Assembly: GCF_947500075.1 (NCBI RefSeq)
Contig: NZ_CANMQS010000011.1
Location: 32,007-96,006, forward strand
Source of the DNA: an uncultured Sulfitobacter sp.
Lineage (GTDB): Bacteria > Pseudomonadota > Alphaproteobacteria > Rhodobacterales > Rhodobacteraceae
DNA length: 64,000 bases
Direction of reading: 5' to 3'
The translations under genes were made by a program, and so were the position numbers. The notes below the pieces were generated by a model, which saw only the letters and a list, made by a program, of their open reading frames with translations, ran no database searches and was not told the origin of the DNA. Shown here piece after piece: positions 33,554 through 42,050 of this stretch; position 1 is the first letter of the stretch, and every line of letters starts with the position of its first letter.

Positions 33554-33739
33554 ATGCTAGAAAATGACGAAGATGAAGCCCAAGCGACGAGACGCATCGT
33601 CGACAAGGAAACCGGCAAGACGGTGGGCCTTCTTTATGTTTGGGAGGATGGTTACGAGCAACCACTTTGGTTAGATGGCGCTCGCAAGAACGTTGCTTTC
33701 AGCGAGCTGACGGATTTGCCTCAACAACAAACCGCTTAG
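33554..33739 (+). CDS. Small conserved protein (61 aa), paralogue of the gene at 20107
   Basis: This hydrophilic acidic protein has its conserved core RRIVDKETGKTVGLLYVWED followed by PLWLDGARKNVAFSEL, matching the product of 20107-20289 along its length. A strong GAGGGAGGT ribosome site precedes the ATG at 33554. It is divergent from the RcgA-like gene. Function unknown; a cytosolic adaptor or regulator seems most likely from size. Confidence 0.72.
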   Translation: MLENDEDEAQATRRIVDKETGKTVGLLYVWEDGYEQPLWLDGARKNVAFSELTDLPQQQTA

Positions 33740-33762
33740 AAGACTCAGGCCCATTTTTGGGT

Positions 33763-33778
33763 GCCCCAAGAATGGGGC
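33763..33778 (+). terminator. Hairpin after the 33554 gene
   Basis: A GCCCCA/TGGGGC stem with an AGAA loop lies 23 bp after the stop codon. There is no clear U-tract, so terminator function is uncertain. Confidence 0.35.
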
Positions 33779-33877
33779 AGATACCGATAAGCACGCATAT
33801 GTTATGTTCGGGTTTCAATGTCTGACGTGAGCGCCTAGGCGAATTCATGCGCCGTCGGTTAGGACAAATACCCCACG

Positions 33878-34888
33878 TTATCTGCCAAACGCTGCCACAG
33901 CGGCTGAATCGGTCTCTTCGGCTAGGATGGATAGGACAATTGCACCTTTTCTGTGCCGCGTTTCGACGTGGGCGTGTGCCACCGAAGCTTCCGCAAGCGG
34001 ATAAACGGTCTCAATGACCGGTTGAACTTTCCCGTCGCGCACAAGCCTCGAAAGCTGACGTAAATCCTGTGCGGTATTTGGGTTCACGGTGAGGCGTATT
34101 TTTCGGTCGAAGAACGGGTTTAGGGCGGCTGCCAGAAGCTCGCGCATACCGACGTTCAAAGGAAGGAAGAGGCCGTTACGCCGGAGAAGCCCGCGCGCTT
34201 GTTTTGGGGACACGACACCAACCGTATCAAGGATGATGTCGAAGCGATCCTTGATCTCTGAGAGTTTGATGGTCTTATAGTTTAGAGTGATATCAGCCCC
34301 GAGGGAGCCCACGAGCCGCTGGCTGTCGGGACCTGAAAGCCCAGTGACATGCGCTCCAAGAGCCTTGGCAATTTGCACGGCATAGATCCCGACGCCGCCC
34401 GAGGCACCAACAATCAGAACGCGCTGATTGGCCTTCAAGGATGCGAATTGCTCAAGAAAGACCAAAGCAGACAAGCCGCCAAAGGGGAGGGCGGCTGCTT
34501 CTTCGAAAGATAGATTATCAGGTATTTCTGCGACCGCCGCAGTCTCAGGTAAAGCCAGATACTCGGCAGATGCGCCACCCTTGGATGTGATGCCAAAGAC
34601 CCGCAGGCCGGGAACGAAGCTTTTGACGTCCGGACCGACAGCCTCAATGACGCCCGCGAACTCACTTCCGAGCCGGGTGTTTCGTGGGCGACGGAGCCCG
34701 AAGATGAGGCGCGCGGGAAGTGCTGTGATACCGGGAAATGCAGCGGCACGGATGCGCCAGTCGCTGGTGTTTACGGCACTTGCATGCACGCGGATCAGGA
34801 TTTCATCGTGTTGCGGCTCAGGGCGCGGAACCTCTGTGATCTGAACCACTCGGGGCGATCCATAATGTGTATAGGTGAGAGCTTTCAT
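33878..34888 (-). CDS. NAD(P)-dependent alcohol dehydrogenase / quinone reductase (MDR family)
   Basis: This 336-aa medium-chain dehydrogenase lacks the catalytic-zinc ligands, like quinone oxidoreductases. The GroES-like domain (1-120) contains GSEFAGVIEAVGPDV; the nucleotide-binding motif VGASGGVGIYAVQIAK (about 157-172) prefers NADPH in this group. It is the last gene of a six-gene minus-strand operon that starts at 37974. It is similar in layout to the gene at 53538-54551. It probably reduces quinones or reactive enals. Confidence 0.88.
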   Translation of the reverse strand: MKALTYTHYGSPRVVQITEVPRPEPQHDEILIRVHASAVNTSDWRIRAAAFPGITALPARLIFGLRRPRNTRLGSEFAGVIEAVGPDVKSFVPGLRVFGITSKGGASAEYLALPETAAVAEIPDNLSFEEAAALPFGGLSALVFLEQFASLKANQRVLIVGASGGVGIYAVQIAKALGAHVTGLSGPDSQRLVGSLGADITLNYKTIKLSEIKDRFDIILDTVGVVSPKQARGLLRRNGLFLPLNVGMRELLAAALNPFFDRKIRLTVNPNTAQDLRQLSRLVRDGKVQPVIETVYPLAEASVAHAHVETRHRKGAIVLSILAEETDSAAVAAFGR

Positions 34889-35349
34889 AGGACTGGCTTC
34901 ACAACCATGAGGGCAATTGCGACAAGGCTCAGAAGAAGGGCACCGGTACCAATTGGCGCAACTCTGTTGAAGACCTGAGTGTAGCGTTCACCAAGAGCTG
35001 CAGTCTTGGAGGCTGCGGCAATCCTATGGAGGCTCTTTTCCGCAATCGCGCCGACCCAAAACGCAGCAATTAGTGCGAAGGTCAGAGTCGCCGATGCCAA
35101 AAGCCAAGTGTCTGTGAATGCGTATCCGACTGTTGTGGCAAGAAAGTACCCTGTTACGGGAATAGCCAGAAGTGACGGCAGCATGATCAGGTGGTTTATG
35201 CGGAGAATAGCACGCAGAAGCGTTTCAGCCTGGCTTGGGGTCGACGCCCTCGCTTGAAGATGCAAAATGCCGTTGATGATTGTTGCACCGATCATCGCGG
35301 TCATCGCGATCAAATGGGCGATCTTCCAAAGTGTATATGCGTCTAGCAT
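34885..35349 (-). CDS. DUF2269-like small membrane protein
   Basis: This 154-aa protein has four membrane helices (about 8-25, 52-72, 80-105, 130-152) with the pattern WKIAHLIAMTAMIGATIIN near the start, typical of DUF2269 proteins. The family function is unknown. It overlaps the following dehydrogenase gene by 4 nt, indicating a common transcript. Confidence 0.75.
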   Translation of the reverse strand: MLDAYTLWKIAHLIAMTAMIGATIINGILHLQARASTPSQAETLLRAILRINHLIMLPSLLAIPVTGYFLATTVGYAFTDTWLLASATLTFALIAAFWVGAIAEKSLHRIAAASKTAALGERYTQVFNRVAPIGTGALLLSLVAIALMVVKPVL

Positions 35350-35372
35350 GGGACTCTCTTTCCGGTTTTGAA

Positions 35373-36122
35373 TTATTGCATCACGTAGGGCATGTCGTGT
35401 GGGTCAGTGTGGTTGCCGCTGGCGCTGACCAAAGCGGCTAAGTCCCTAATTTCGACCTGCCGCGTGCCACGATACTCGATGATCCCTTGGTCTCGCAGAT
35501 GCGCCAGCTGACGGCTGACGGTTTCATGTGTCAGGCCCAGGAGGTCAGCGATTTCAAACTGACACAGGGGCAGTCTGATATGGCTCGGGTGGCGGATCGA
35601 TGACCGGTTTTGAAGCACCAGGAGAAAGCTTGCGAGTTTCTCAGCGGCGGTTTTGCGCCCCAACAATAGCAACCATTCGCGCGCTTCATCGAGCTCCCTG
35701 AGGGTAGAGTGTAGAAGGCGGCGCGTCATCTCGGGGGAAATACGCAGCAAGGATTCAAACTCGTGCCGCGACATGCTGCCGGCCGTAACATCTGAAATTG
35801 CCGTCACATCATATCGGGTCGTCTCAGACCCGAGCCGCCCCACCAAGTCTCTCGGCATCAGCAATCTCAATATTTGCGTGCGACCGTCTGGAAGCGACGT
35901 GCTGAGCGTCGCCGTGCCTTGAAGGATGACGTGGACGCGATGGTGACAACGACCGCGTATCTGCAGCGTTTGCCCGGCTTCAAAGTGTCGGACAGTCATC
36001 TCCTTGTTGAGCCGCCGTTGTGTGTGCTCACAACTGGTCAGAAAGGGGAGGGGAACGAAGCGTGGCTCGGCGCTGTGCGGGGCACTTTGATATTCAAAGT
36101 CTCTCGGCTGCGCATAGGTCAT
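35373..36122 (-). CDS. Crp/Fnr-family regulator
   Basis: This 249-aa protein has a cNMP-binding-like beta-barrel (about 40-130) and a C-terminal helix-turn-helix, FEIADLLGLTHETVSRQLAHL (about 190-210). The E-x-x-SR signature in the recognition helix is like FNR/FixK, which predicts TTGAT-N4-ATCAA sites. The FNR N-terminal Fe-S Cys cluster is not complete (only two nearby Cys, in SCEH and GRCHH), so oxygen sensing cannot be assumed. It overlaps the NmrA-like gene by 4 nt within the operon. Confidence 0.88.
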   Translation of the reverse strand: MTYAQPRDFEYQSAPHSAEPRFVPLPFLTSCEHTQRRLNKEMTVRHFEAGQTLQIRGRCHHRVHVILQGTATLSTSLPDGRTQILRLLMPRDLVGRLGSETTRYDVTAISDVTAGSMSRHEFESLLRISPEMTRRLLHSTLRELDEAREWLLLLGRKTAAEKLASFLLVLQNRSSIRHPSHIRLPLCQFEIADLLGLTHETVSRQLAHLRDQGIIEYRGTRQVEIRDLAALVSASGNHTDPHDMPYVMQ

Positions 36123-37033
36123 GATGCGCTCCGTGTTTTCAGCGGTGATGTGCCCTTGGAATCAATCTTGGCGGATTGCGCATGGACCAGTTCTGCGAAG
36201 TGATCCGCTATGCGCTTCTTGCCATAGGTCTTGCCGACCATGTTCATGCCAAGGGCTGACAGGAAGAAGAGGGCAGGGCCATGCACAGCCGACGGGGTTA
36301 TATAGGGCAGGAGTTTTAGCGCGCCGCGCCGAAGCACGTCTGGGAGATGGATGATCTTCGCGGGCTTCCCTAATGCCTTGAATGCCGTCTCTGCCAGCTC
36401 GTTTTGAGTCAAAGCATCCGGACCGCCCACCGGCACGTAGTCGCGACCATCCCAGATGGCGCTCGCGATCACCTCTGCCAGATCAGCACCGTCAATGGGA
36501 TTGAGCTTGAGTTTGCCCGAACCGAACAGAAAGACACGACCGGATTCAGCCATGTTCAGGAAATCACCCATATCTGAGAAGAACCCGGACGGCTCGATTA
36601 CGGTCGATTTAATCGGCGCGGCCTGCAAGCAATATGCAAAGGCCTGCTTGGCAGCCACCAACGGGATGTTTTGCATCTTATGCGCGTTGAGTACGTGGAC
36701 ATAGGCAAAACGCTCTACACCAGCGGCCACCGCATCTGTCAGTAGGTTGGCATTCGCCTGATAGTCGACATCCCAGTAGGACAAACCATCGCGCTGCCGT
36801 GTGATGCCAAGGGTGGAGATCACCAAGTCGACGTCGTCCATCGCTCCACAGAGCGTGAGGGGATTGGTTGCCTCGCCTTCGAACAGCTCTGTCGCTTCGA
36901 GCCCGGATTTGCGCGCGGCGTCTGCATTTCGAACGAGGGCACGAACGTGCCAGCCCATGGACATGTATTGCTTTACGATATGGCGACCGAGGTATCCGGT
37001 GGCCCCTGCAACAAGAACGGTCGTGGTATTCAT
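36119..37033 (-). CDS. NmrA/SDR-like NAD(P)-binding reductase
   Basis: This 304-aa atypical short-chain dehydrogenase has the Rossmann motif VAGATGYLGRHIVKQY at 8-23, DLVISTLGITRQRDG (about 74-88), and a C-terminal substrate domain with PVGGPDALTQNELAE. It has no clear YxxxK catalytic pair, so it may be a regulator or quinone/flavin reductase-like protein. It is in the middle of the TetR-box operon. Confidence 0.82.
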   Translation of the reverse strand: MNTTTVLVAGATGYLGRHIVKQYMSMGWHVRALVRNADAARKSGLEATELFEGEATNPLTLCGAMDDVDLVISTLGITRQRDGLSYWDVDYQANANLLTDAVAAGVERFAYVHVLNAHKMQNIPLVAAKQAFAYCLQAAPIKSTVIEPSGFFSDMGDFLNMAESGRVFLFGSGKLKLNPIDGADLAEVIASAIWDGRDYVPVGGPDALTQNELAETAFKALGKPAKIIHLPDVLRRGALKLLPYITPSAVHGPALFFLSALGMNMVGKTYGKKRIADHFAELVHAQSAKIDSKGTSPLKTRSAS

Positions 37034-37061
37034 CTGATTTTCCTTTCAAAACATGTGGTGA

Positions 37062-37649
37062 CTAAACGGCTTTGGTTCCGAGCTGGCGCACGTCAGAAAG
37101 CCAACGCCTGACGGTTTGCTCGCTTGGGTGACTGGCTTCTGAGAATTGGGTGAAACGGGTGGGTTTGATGCCAACAAAACTGAATATCTGGCACCGCAAC
37201 TGGTTCAGTATCGCGTTGTGATAGACGAAGCGAAGAAGCCAACTCTTGGTGTCGGAGGTCAGGATTACACGCGCCGTGCGTCCACCGAGCATGGGCGTTG
37301 GCAGGCCAAAGCTCTTTTTTCGTGTGTCAAAGGTACGCCCGGGCAGCAGCACGCGATCAAAGAGACCTTTGAGCTTTGCCGGTATACCGCCCCACCACAT
37401 GGGCGTTGCCAAGACAACATGTTCGCTCCAGGCGAGGTCTTCGAGAACTTGATCGAGCGCGGGTTCCAACGGCTTGGTGTTTTGATAGCCGCCATTGCCG
37501 AAATCGCTGTCGAAAGCGAGGTCATGAAGATGCGTGATGCGAACCTCATGACCTGCGCTTTGGGCGGCTTCAGCGTAGGCCTTGGATAGGCTGCGAGACA
37601 GTGACCTCTCACCCGGGTGGCCATTCAGGACGTATATGCGCTTTGTCAT
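37062..37649 (-). CDS. Flavodoxin-fold NAD(P)H oxidoreductase
   Basis: This 195-aa protein of the MdaB/KefF/NQO group starts RIYVLNGHPGERSLSRSL (FMN phosphate loop) and has VLATPMWWGGIPAKLKGLFDRVLLPG-type flavin contacts (about 80-105, shown in part). It probably reduces quinones by two electrons and so avoids semiquinone radicals. It is second in the operon, 22 nt after the small secreted protein gene. Confidence 0.88.
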   Translation of the reverse strand: MTKRIYVLNGHPGERSLSRSLSKAYAEAAQSAGHEVRITHLHDLAFDSDFGNGGYQNTKPLEPALDQVLEDLAWSEHVVLATPMWWGGIPAKLKGLFDRVLLPGRTFDTRKKSFGLPTPMLGGRTARVILTSDTKSWLLRFVYHNAILNQLRCQIFSFVGIKPTRFTQFSEASHPSEQTVRRWLSDVRQLGTKAV

Positions 37650-37671
37650 CGGGAATTCTCCTTGAGTGCGT

Positions 37672-37974
37672 TCAATCGATCTCGGTTGGAGCGAACTCCA
37701 ATCGGCAGATTTCTCCCGAGGGGCTGCGGGATTCGTGGAGCACAGCGGTGCTATCTAAGGTTCCGACCGCTTCGAGAGCTTCGTTGATTGCGGTAGCAAC
37801 TTCGTCCTCGAGTTCTGCGGCTGGGTCGGGACGCTGCGCGATGTGGCAGGCCGATGCCTGGGAGGGTTTAAGCGTGCCGCCCGAGCCTTCGAGTGTCTGC
37901 GGATATGCGCCCACTGAGATCGCCCAACCCAATGGGATCAGCATTGTGTGCGTGGTAAGTCTGAGAGTGTCCAT
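37672..37974 (-). CDS. Small secreted protein with two conserved Cys (copy 1)
   Basis: This 100-aa protein has a signal peptide (about 1-23, LTTHTMLIPLGWAISVGAYP). Cys43 and Cys90 are 47 residues apart, exactly as in the product of 47316-47624 (Cys45, Cys92), and both end in a CRL(E/D) motif near the C-terminus. It is the first gene of the operon and directly follows a TetR-type palindrome. Function unknown; a periplasmic disulfide-stabilised protein is likely. Confidence 0.75.
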   Translation of the reverse strand: MDTLRLTTHTMLIPLGWAISVGAYPQTLEGSGGTLKPSQASACHIAQRPDPAAELEDEVATAINEALEAVGTLDSTAVLHESRSPSGEICRLEFAPTEID

Positions 37975-37994
37975 GAAGATGCTCCATTGAATAT

Positions 37995-38013
37995 ATGACT
38001 GGACGTTCAGTCA
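37995..38013. promoter_or_regulatory. TetR-type operator before the 37974 operon
   Basis: ATGACTGGACGTTCAGTCA (TGACTG-N6-CAGTCA) lies about 30 bp upstream of the first gene of the operon and covers a minus-strand -35-like TTGACT. The same palindrome occurs twice before tetR (38411-38461), so one repressor probably controls all three. Confidence 0.85.
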
Positions 38014-38024
38014 AAAATTGGTGT

Positions 38025-38390
38025 TTAAAATCCATGCATACGCTTGGCCCATTGAAAGCCAATCAATGCACCTTTCAGACGGGGGAGGAGGAAAAGGGAC
38101 AGCCCGACTGCGAGCGCAGAGAAAACCGCCGCCATGACTGCCGGATGCAAATCCCAGGCCTTGTAGGCGGGAACAAGCAGAGGCACGAGCAAGTGACCGA
38201 CTACAACAATGGTGAGGTAGGCGGGGCCGTCATCGGCACGCTGGTGCGTCAAGTCCAGCCCACATGATGAGCATTCCTTTGAGACCGAAAGATAGCCATC
38301 GAAAAGGTGGCCTTGCCCACATCGCGGGCAGGTTCTTTTGAAACCTCTTATCATGGCCTGTTTGGTGTCTCTTTCAGCTGTGAGTTCCAT
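38025..38390 (-). CDS. DUF983 membrane protein with zinc ribbon
   Basis: This 121-aa protein has an N-terminal zinc-ribbon-like part, CPRCGQGHLFDGYL, followed by CSSCGLDL, then two membrane helices (about 60-80 and 85-105). This is the DUF983 layout. The function is not established. It is divergent from tetR, with two TetR-type palindromes in between. Confidence 0.88.
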   Translation of the reverse strand: MELTAERDTKQAMIRGFKRTCPRCGQGHLFDGYLSVSKECSSCGLDLTHQRADDGPAYLTIVVVGHLLVPLLVPAYKAWDLHPAVMAAVFSALAVGLSLFLLPRLKGALIGFQWAKRMHGF

Positions 38391-38410
38391 AGTGCTTCCT
38401 CGAATCGATT

Positions 38411-38461
38411 ATGACTGGATGGTCAGTCATGTATATCTTGAATGACTGGACGTCCAGTCAT
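38411..38461. promoter_or_regulatory. Two TetR-type operators between DUF983 and tetR
   Basis: ATGACTGGATGGTCAGTCAT (38411-38430) and the perfect palindrome ATGACTGGACGTCCAGTCAT (38442-38461) lie 31 bp apart in the divergent promoter region. They share TGACTG-N6-CAGTCA with the site at 37995-38013. Confidence 0.88.
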
Positions 38462-38502
38462 AAATATGCCAGAACCGCAAAAAATGAAATTGAGGTAGGA
38501 TA

Positions 38503-39105
38503 ATGCCAAAGGTCGTTGACCGTGAAGAAATGCAGCACGGGATTCTCGATGCAGCCATGCAAGTCTATGTGAAAAAGGGCTATCATGCCGCCACCATTGC
38601 AGATGTGGCCGAGGCCGCCGGGCTCGGGAAGGGGACGCTTTACCTTTATTTCAAGAACAAGGAAGCTATCGCCATATCGATGGTGGAACGACATTTCAAA
38701 GCGTTGGAAGAAAGGTTTTTTGGGCAGGAGATGCCAGAAACACTGGAAGACTTTGTGGACGGTCTCTCACAAACCATGAACATTCCAGATGACCATGCGA
38801 AGTTCGTCCGTGTGTTCTTTGAAGTGTTTGGACCGAGTTTTGCGTCTGATGCGTTCAGTGCAAAAGTTGCGAGTTTCTTCGACAGGCTGGGTGATCACTA
38901 CACCGGTCAGATCAAGCACCTGCAAGAAGTGGAACAAATTCGAGGGGACGCGGACGCCAAGCAGCTCGGCCGTGCTATCGCCGCTCTGACCGACGGAATG
39001 ATCTTGCACAAAGGGTTGTTCAGCATTCCTGCAAAGCGTCATAACGGCATGCGCAATGAAGCGATCGACATGTTGGTGCGCGGGTTGGTTAGCTCTCCGA
39101 AGTAA
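38503..39105 (+). CDS. TetR-family repressor
   Basis: This 200-aa regulator has the typical TetR N-terminal HTH (ILDAAMQVYVKKGYHAATIA to GTLYLYFKNKEAI, about 13-55) and an all-helical ligand domain. It is adjacent to two perfect or near-perfect palindromes and 490 bp from a third, so it is the obvious candidate to bind them and control itself, DUF983 and the six-gene operon at 33878-37974. Its 3' end overlaps that of the convergent LysR gene by 17 nt. The inducer is unknown. Confidence 0.92.
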   Translation: MPKVVDREEMQHGILDAAMQVYVKKGYHAATIADVAEAAGLGKGTLYLYFKNKEAIAISMVERHFKALEERFFGQEMPETLEDFVDGLSQTMNIPDDHAKFVRVFFEVFGPSFASDAFSAKVASFFDRLGDHYTGQIKHLQEVEQIRGDADAKQLGRAIAALTDGMILHKGLFSIPAKRHNGMRNEAIDMLVRGLVSSPK

Positions 39106-40018
39106 CCCCGGCCTCATTATCCCAGTAAGGCGTCTTCTTCCCCACATAGTTGGCAAAGTACTCGACGAAGGCCCTTACCTTTGCCGGAACATGCTGGCGT
39201 TCAGGAAAAACCGCGTAGAGCGCCTGTTCGGGCATCAAGAAGTTGGGCAGCACGCGTTGAAGCCGTCCGGCGGCCAAGTGGGCGCCGGCGATGAAGGTTG
39301 GAAGACGGCCTATTCCGAGACCGGCGACCAACGTCGTGCAGAGCGCCTCGCTGTTGTTAACTCGAAACCGGCCCTTGGTCCGGACCGCGATCTCACCATC
39401 ATCGCCGATAAACTTCCATTCCAGGGGATCGCGGGAATAGGCGTAGTGCAAGCAGTCATGATCCATGAGGTCCTGGGGATGAAGAGGTGCACCGGCGCGA
39501 TCCAGATACGCGGGAGCGGCTACAATCACGCTGTGAATAGGAGCAAGTTTGCGCGCAATAAGTGCGGAGTCAGGCAGAGAGCCCGCGCGCAGAGCCAGGT
39601 CCATGCCCGAGTCTACCAGGTCAACAAATCGGTCATCCATCGACAATTCCAAGGTGATACCAAGGTGCAGGCGAAGAAACTCCGGTATCGCCGGGGCGAC
39701 ATGGAGTTGACCGAATGACATCGGTGCGCTGACTTTGAGGTGCCCGATCGGGTCTCCTTGCAACGCAGCAACCGCGTCTTCGGCTTCTTGCGCTGATCCG
39801 AGCGCTTGGATGGCATGCGCCAGATAAATCTCTCCGGCTTCCGTCAGAGAGATGCTGCGAGTTGAGCGGTGGAAGAGCTGCGCGCCGAGATGGGCCTCGA
39901 GCCCGCCAACGCGTTTGCTCACAGCGGATTTCGTGATGTCCAGCTTTCGCGCAGCGGCGGCAAAGCTACCATTCTCAGCCACGGCGACAAACACAGGTAT
40001 CGCGCCAATCTCGGTCAT
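39089..40018 (-). CDS. LysR-family regulator
   Basis: This 309-aa regulator has its winged HTH in the first 60 residues (NGSFAAAARKLDITKSAVSK) and a periplasmic-binding-protein-like effector domain (about 90-300). It is divergent from the glutathionyl-hydroquinone reductase gene, the usual position of a LysR controlling its neighbour. It overlaps the tetR 3' end by 17 nt. Confidence 0.92.
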   Translation of the reverse strand: MTEIGAIPVFVAVAENGSFAAAARKLDITKSAVSKRVGGLEAHLGAQLFHRSTRSISLTEAGEIYLAHAIQALGSAQEAEDAVAALQGDPIGHLKVSAPMSFGQLHVAPAIPEFLRLHLGITLELSMDDRFVDLVDSGMDLALRAGSLPDSALIARKLAPIHSVIVAAPAYLDRAGAPLHPQDLMDHDCLHYAYSRDPLEWKFIGDDGEIAVRTKGRFRVNNSEALCTTLVAGLGIGRLPTFIAGAHLAAGRLQRVLPNFLMPEQALYAVFPERQHVPAKVRAFVEYFANYVGKKTPYWDNEAGVTSES

Positions 40019-40131
40019 GGTTGGCTCCTTTGGTCAACTTTTTCTCACCTATGTGTATTCCAGATAGCCAATTATCACGCTTCTGGAAACCACTTACCTC
40101 TCGCTCAACACGACAGAGATTGGAGAGACCA

Positions 40132-41082
40132 ATGGCCAAGATGCTGATCAACGGAATTCTACGCGACAAGCCAACTCAAGCAAGCGGACGTTTCGAGCGA
40201 CAGCCGAGCCGGTTCCGTAGCTGGATCGAGAACGGCGAGAATGCGGAGTTTCCAGCAGAGCAGGGTCGCTATCACCTCTACCTGTCCAAGGCCTGCCCCT
40301 GGTGTCATGGCGTCGATCTCGTTTTGTCTCTTAAAGGCTTGCGGGATGCCATCAGCATCACCTGGATGGACCCGATCATGTCAGAGAACGGCTGGGTGAT
40401 CGATCAGCACGGTTTCGATCCGGCGCATGGTGTGCCCCGCGATCGATATCTCTTTGAGGTCTATCAACGCGCTGCCCCCGACTACACAGGCGCGATCACA
40501 GTGCCTGTTTTGCTCGACCGCGAAAGCGCCAATATCGTTAGCACAGAGTCCGCTGATATCATGCGAATGCTCAACCAAGCGTTCCCAGATACGGAAGGAC
40601 CTGACCTCTATCCCGAAGGACTGCGTTTAGAAATCGACCATCTGGCTGAACTGATCCAGGAGCCCATTCGCAATGGTGTGTATCGCGCCGGTTTCGCGAC
40701 CAGCCAGGAAGCCTATTGCGATGCCGTTACACGGATATTCGACACTCTGGAGGATCTGGAGAACCTGCTTGCGGATCGTACGTTTCTGGCGGGTAATCAG
40801 TTGACCGAAGTGGATCTGAAGCTCTTTCCAACCCTGCTGCGGTTTGATCCAGTCTACGTCACGCACTTCAAGATCGATCGGGCCCGCGTTGCCGATTATC
40901 CCGCGCTCTCGCGCTACCTGGCTGAGATCGCTTCACTCCCAGGCGTAGCGGACACCATCGATCTGCCGCACACTCGCGCGCACTACTTTAGGAGCCATCG
41001 GCACATCAACCCGAGCGGGATCGTCCCGATCGGACCGATGTCGCTTTATGCGCTTGCAGTTCCTGTGAAAGGAGCCGCGTGA
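40132..41082 (+). CDS. Glutathionyl-hydroquinone reductase (GST omega-like)
   Basis: This 316-aa protein is of the YqjG/ECM4 type: an N-terminal ~40-residue extension, then a thioredoxin-like domain with active-site Cys55 in KACPWCHG, and a C-terminal helical GST domain. It uses glutathione to reduce glutathionyl-hydroquinones. The usual motif is CPWA; here a second Cys58 makes it CPWC. The ATG at 40132 (AKMLINGIL) is the likely start. It is cotranscribed with the downstream exporter gene. Confidence 0.9.
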   Translation: MAKMLINGILRDKPTQASGRFERQPSRFRSWIENGENAEFPAEQGRYHLYLSKACPWCHGVDLVLSLKGLRDAISITWMDPIMSENGWVIDQHGFDPAHGVPRDRYLFEVYQRAAPDYTGAITVPVLLDRESANIVSTESADIMRMLNQAFPDTEGPDLYPEGLRLEIDHLAELIQEPIRNGVYRAGFATSQEAYCDAVTRIFDTLEDLENLLADRTFLAGNQLTEVDLKLFPTLLRFDPVYVTHFKIDRARVADYPALSRYLAEIASLPGVADTIDLPHTRAHYFRSHRHINPSGIVPIGPMSLYALAVPVKGAA

Positions 41083-42020
41083 TGCCGGGTTTCATTCGAT
41101 CCGCCCCGCCCACAGTTTTGATAATCGCCATTGGACTCCTTGTCGGTGTGAGCTTCACACTCTCCAAGTTCGTCGCTTTGGCGGAGGTGCCGCCCCATAT
41201 CGCGCTGTTTTGGCAAGTCGCAGTGGCCAGCGCTGTTTTGGTGGGCGTGCTCGTTGCTAAAGGCACCGCGCCGCAAACAGCCCCGCGTTACATGGTCTAC
41301 TATCTGGGCGCAGGGCTGCTTGGCGTAAGCCTTCCGGGCCTGATCGGGTATGTTGCCCTTGGGCATGTCACGACCGGGTTCTACTCAGCGCTGGTGACCC
41401 TTTCGCCGATGTTCACCTTCGCGATTACGGCGGCGGTCGAGCGGCGAATGCTGCCAGTTCATCGACTGTTGGGCATTCTGGTTGGTCTTGCGGGTATCAG
41501 CCTTGCCACCTTACGCGGCTTGGATACCTCCGACATCGAGCCGGTTTGGATCATTCTTGCCCTGGCCGGACCTCTGGTCCTTGCATCTGGCAATGTGTTC
41601 CGCAGCCGAGTGTACCCAAGTGGTGCAGAACCAATGACGCTCGCAGCCGGAACGCTCTTTCTCCAGCTGGCTCTGATCGGTGCGGGTCTTCTATTTACGG
41701 GGCGATTGGCGGAAAGTTCTTCGCTTGAACCCAGAGCTTTTGCCGCGATTGTTGGGGTCGGCTTTATTACTGCAATCAGCTACGCACTGACCTTCGAAGT
41801 GCAAAGGCGCACTGATGGTGTGGGGTTTTCTCAGGTCGGATATTTCGCAACGCTGTCCGGCATCTTTTTCGGCGCGATCACTTTTGGTGAAACCATCTCA
41901 CAAACCTTCGTCGCCGCGCTTGTCCTGATCTTCACTGGTTTGGCTATCACCAACGGTCATTTGTCCATTCCGCGTGCCTGGTTTGCCGCCCGTGCACGTC
42001 GCCGTCCGGATTGCATCTGA
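41082..42020 (+). CDS. EamA/DMT-family transporter
   Basis: This 312-aa protein has ten predicted membrane helices in two EamA repeats, with the first starting VLIIAIGLLVGVSFTLSKF. It probably exports a small metabolite. The ATG at 41082 overlaps the previous stop codon (TGATG), which implies coupling with the reductase; the pairing suggests removal of a quinone-derived or glutathione-linked product, but that is inference. Confidence 0.88.
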   Translation: MPGFIRSAPPTVLIIAIGLLVGVSFTLSKFVALAEVPPHIALFWQVAVASAVLVGVLVAKGTAPQTAPRYMVYYLGAGLLGVSLPGLIGYVALGHVTTGFYSALVTLSPMFTFAITAAVERRMLPVHRLLGILVGLAGISLATLRGLDTSDIEPVWIILALAGPLVLASGNVFRSRVYPSGAEPMTLAAGTLFLQLALIGAGLLFTGRLAESSSLEPRAFAAIVGVGFITAISYALTFEVQRRTDGVGFSQVGYFATLSGIFFGAITFGETISQTFVAALVLIFTGLAITNGHLSIPRAWFAARARRRPDCI

Positions 42021-42050
42021 AATCTCACTCACTCAAAGGAAGGAAAAACC

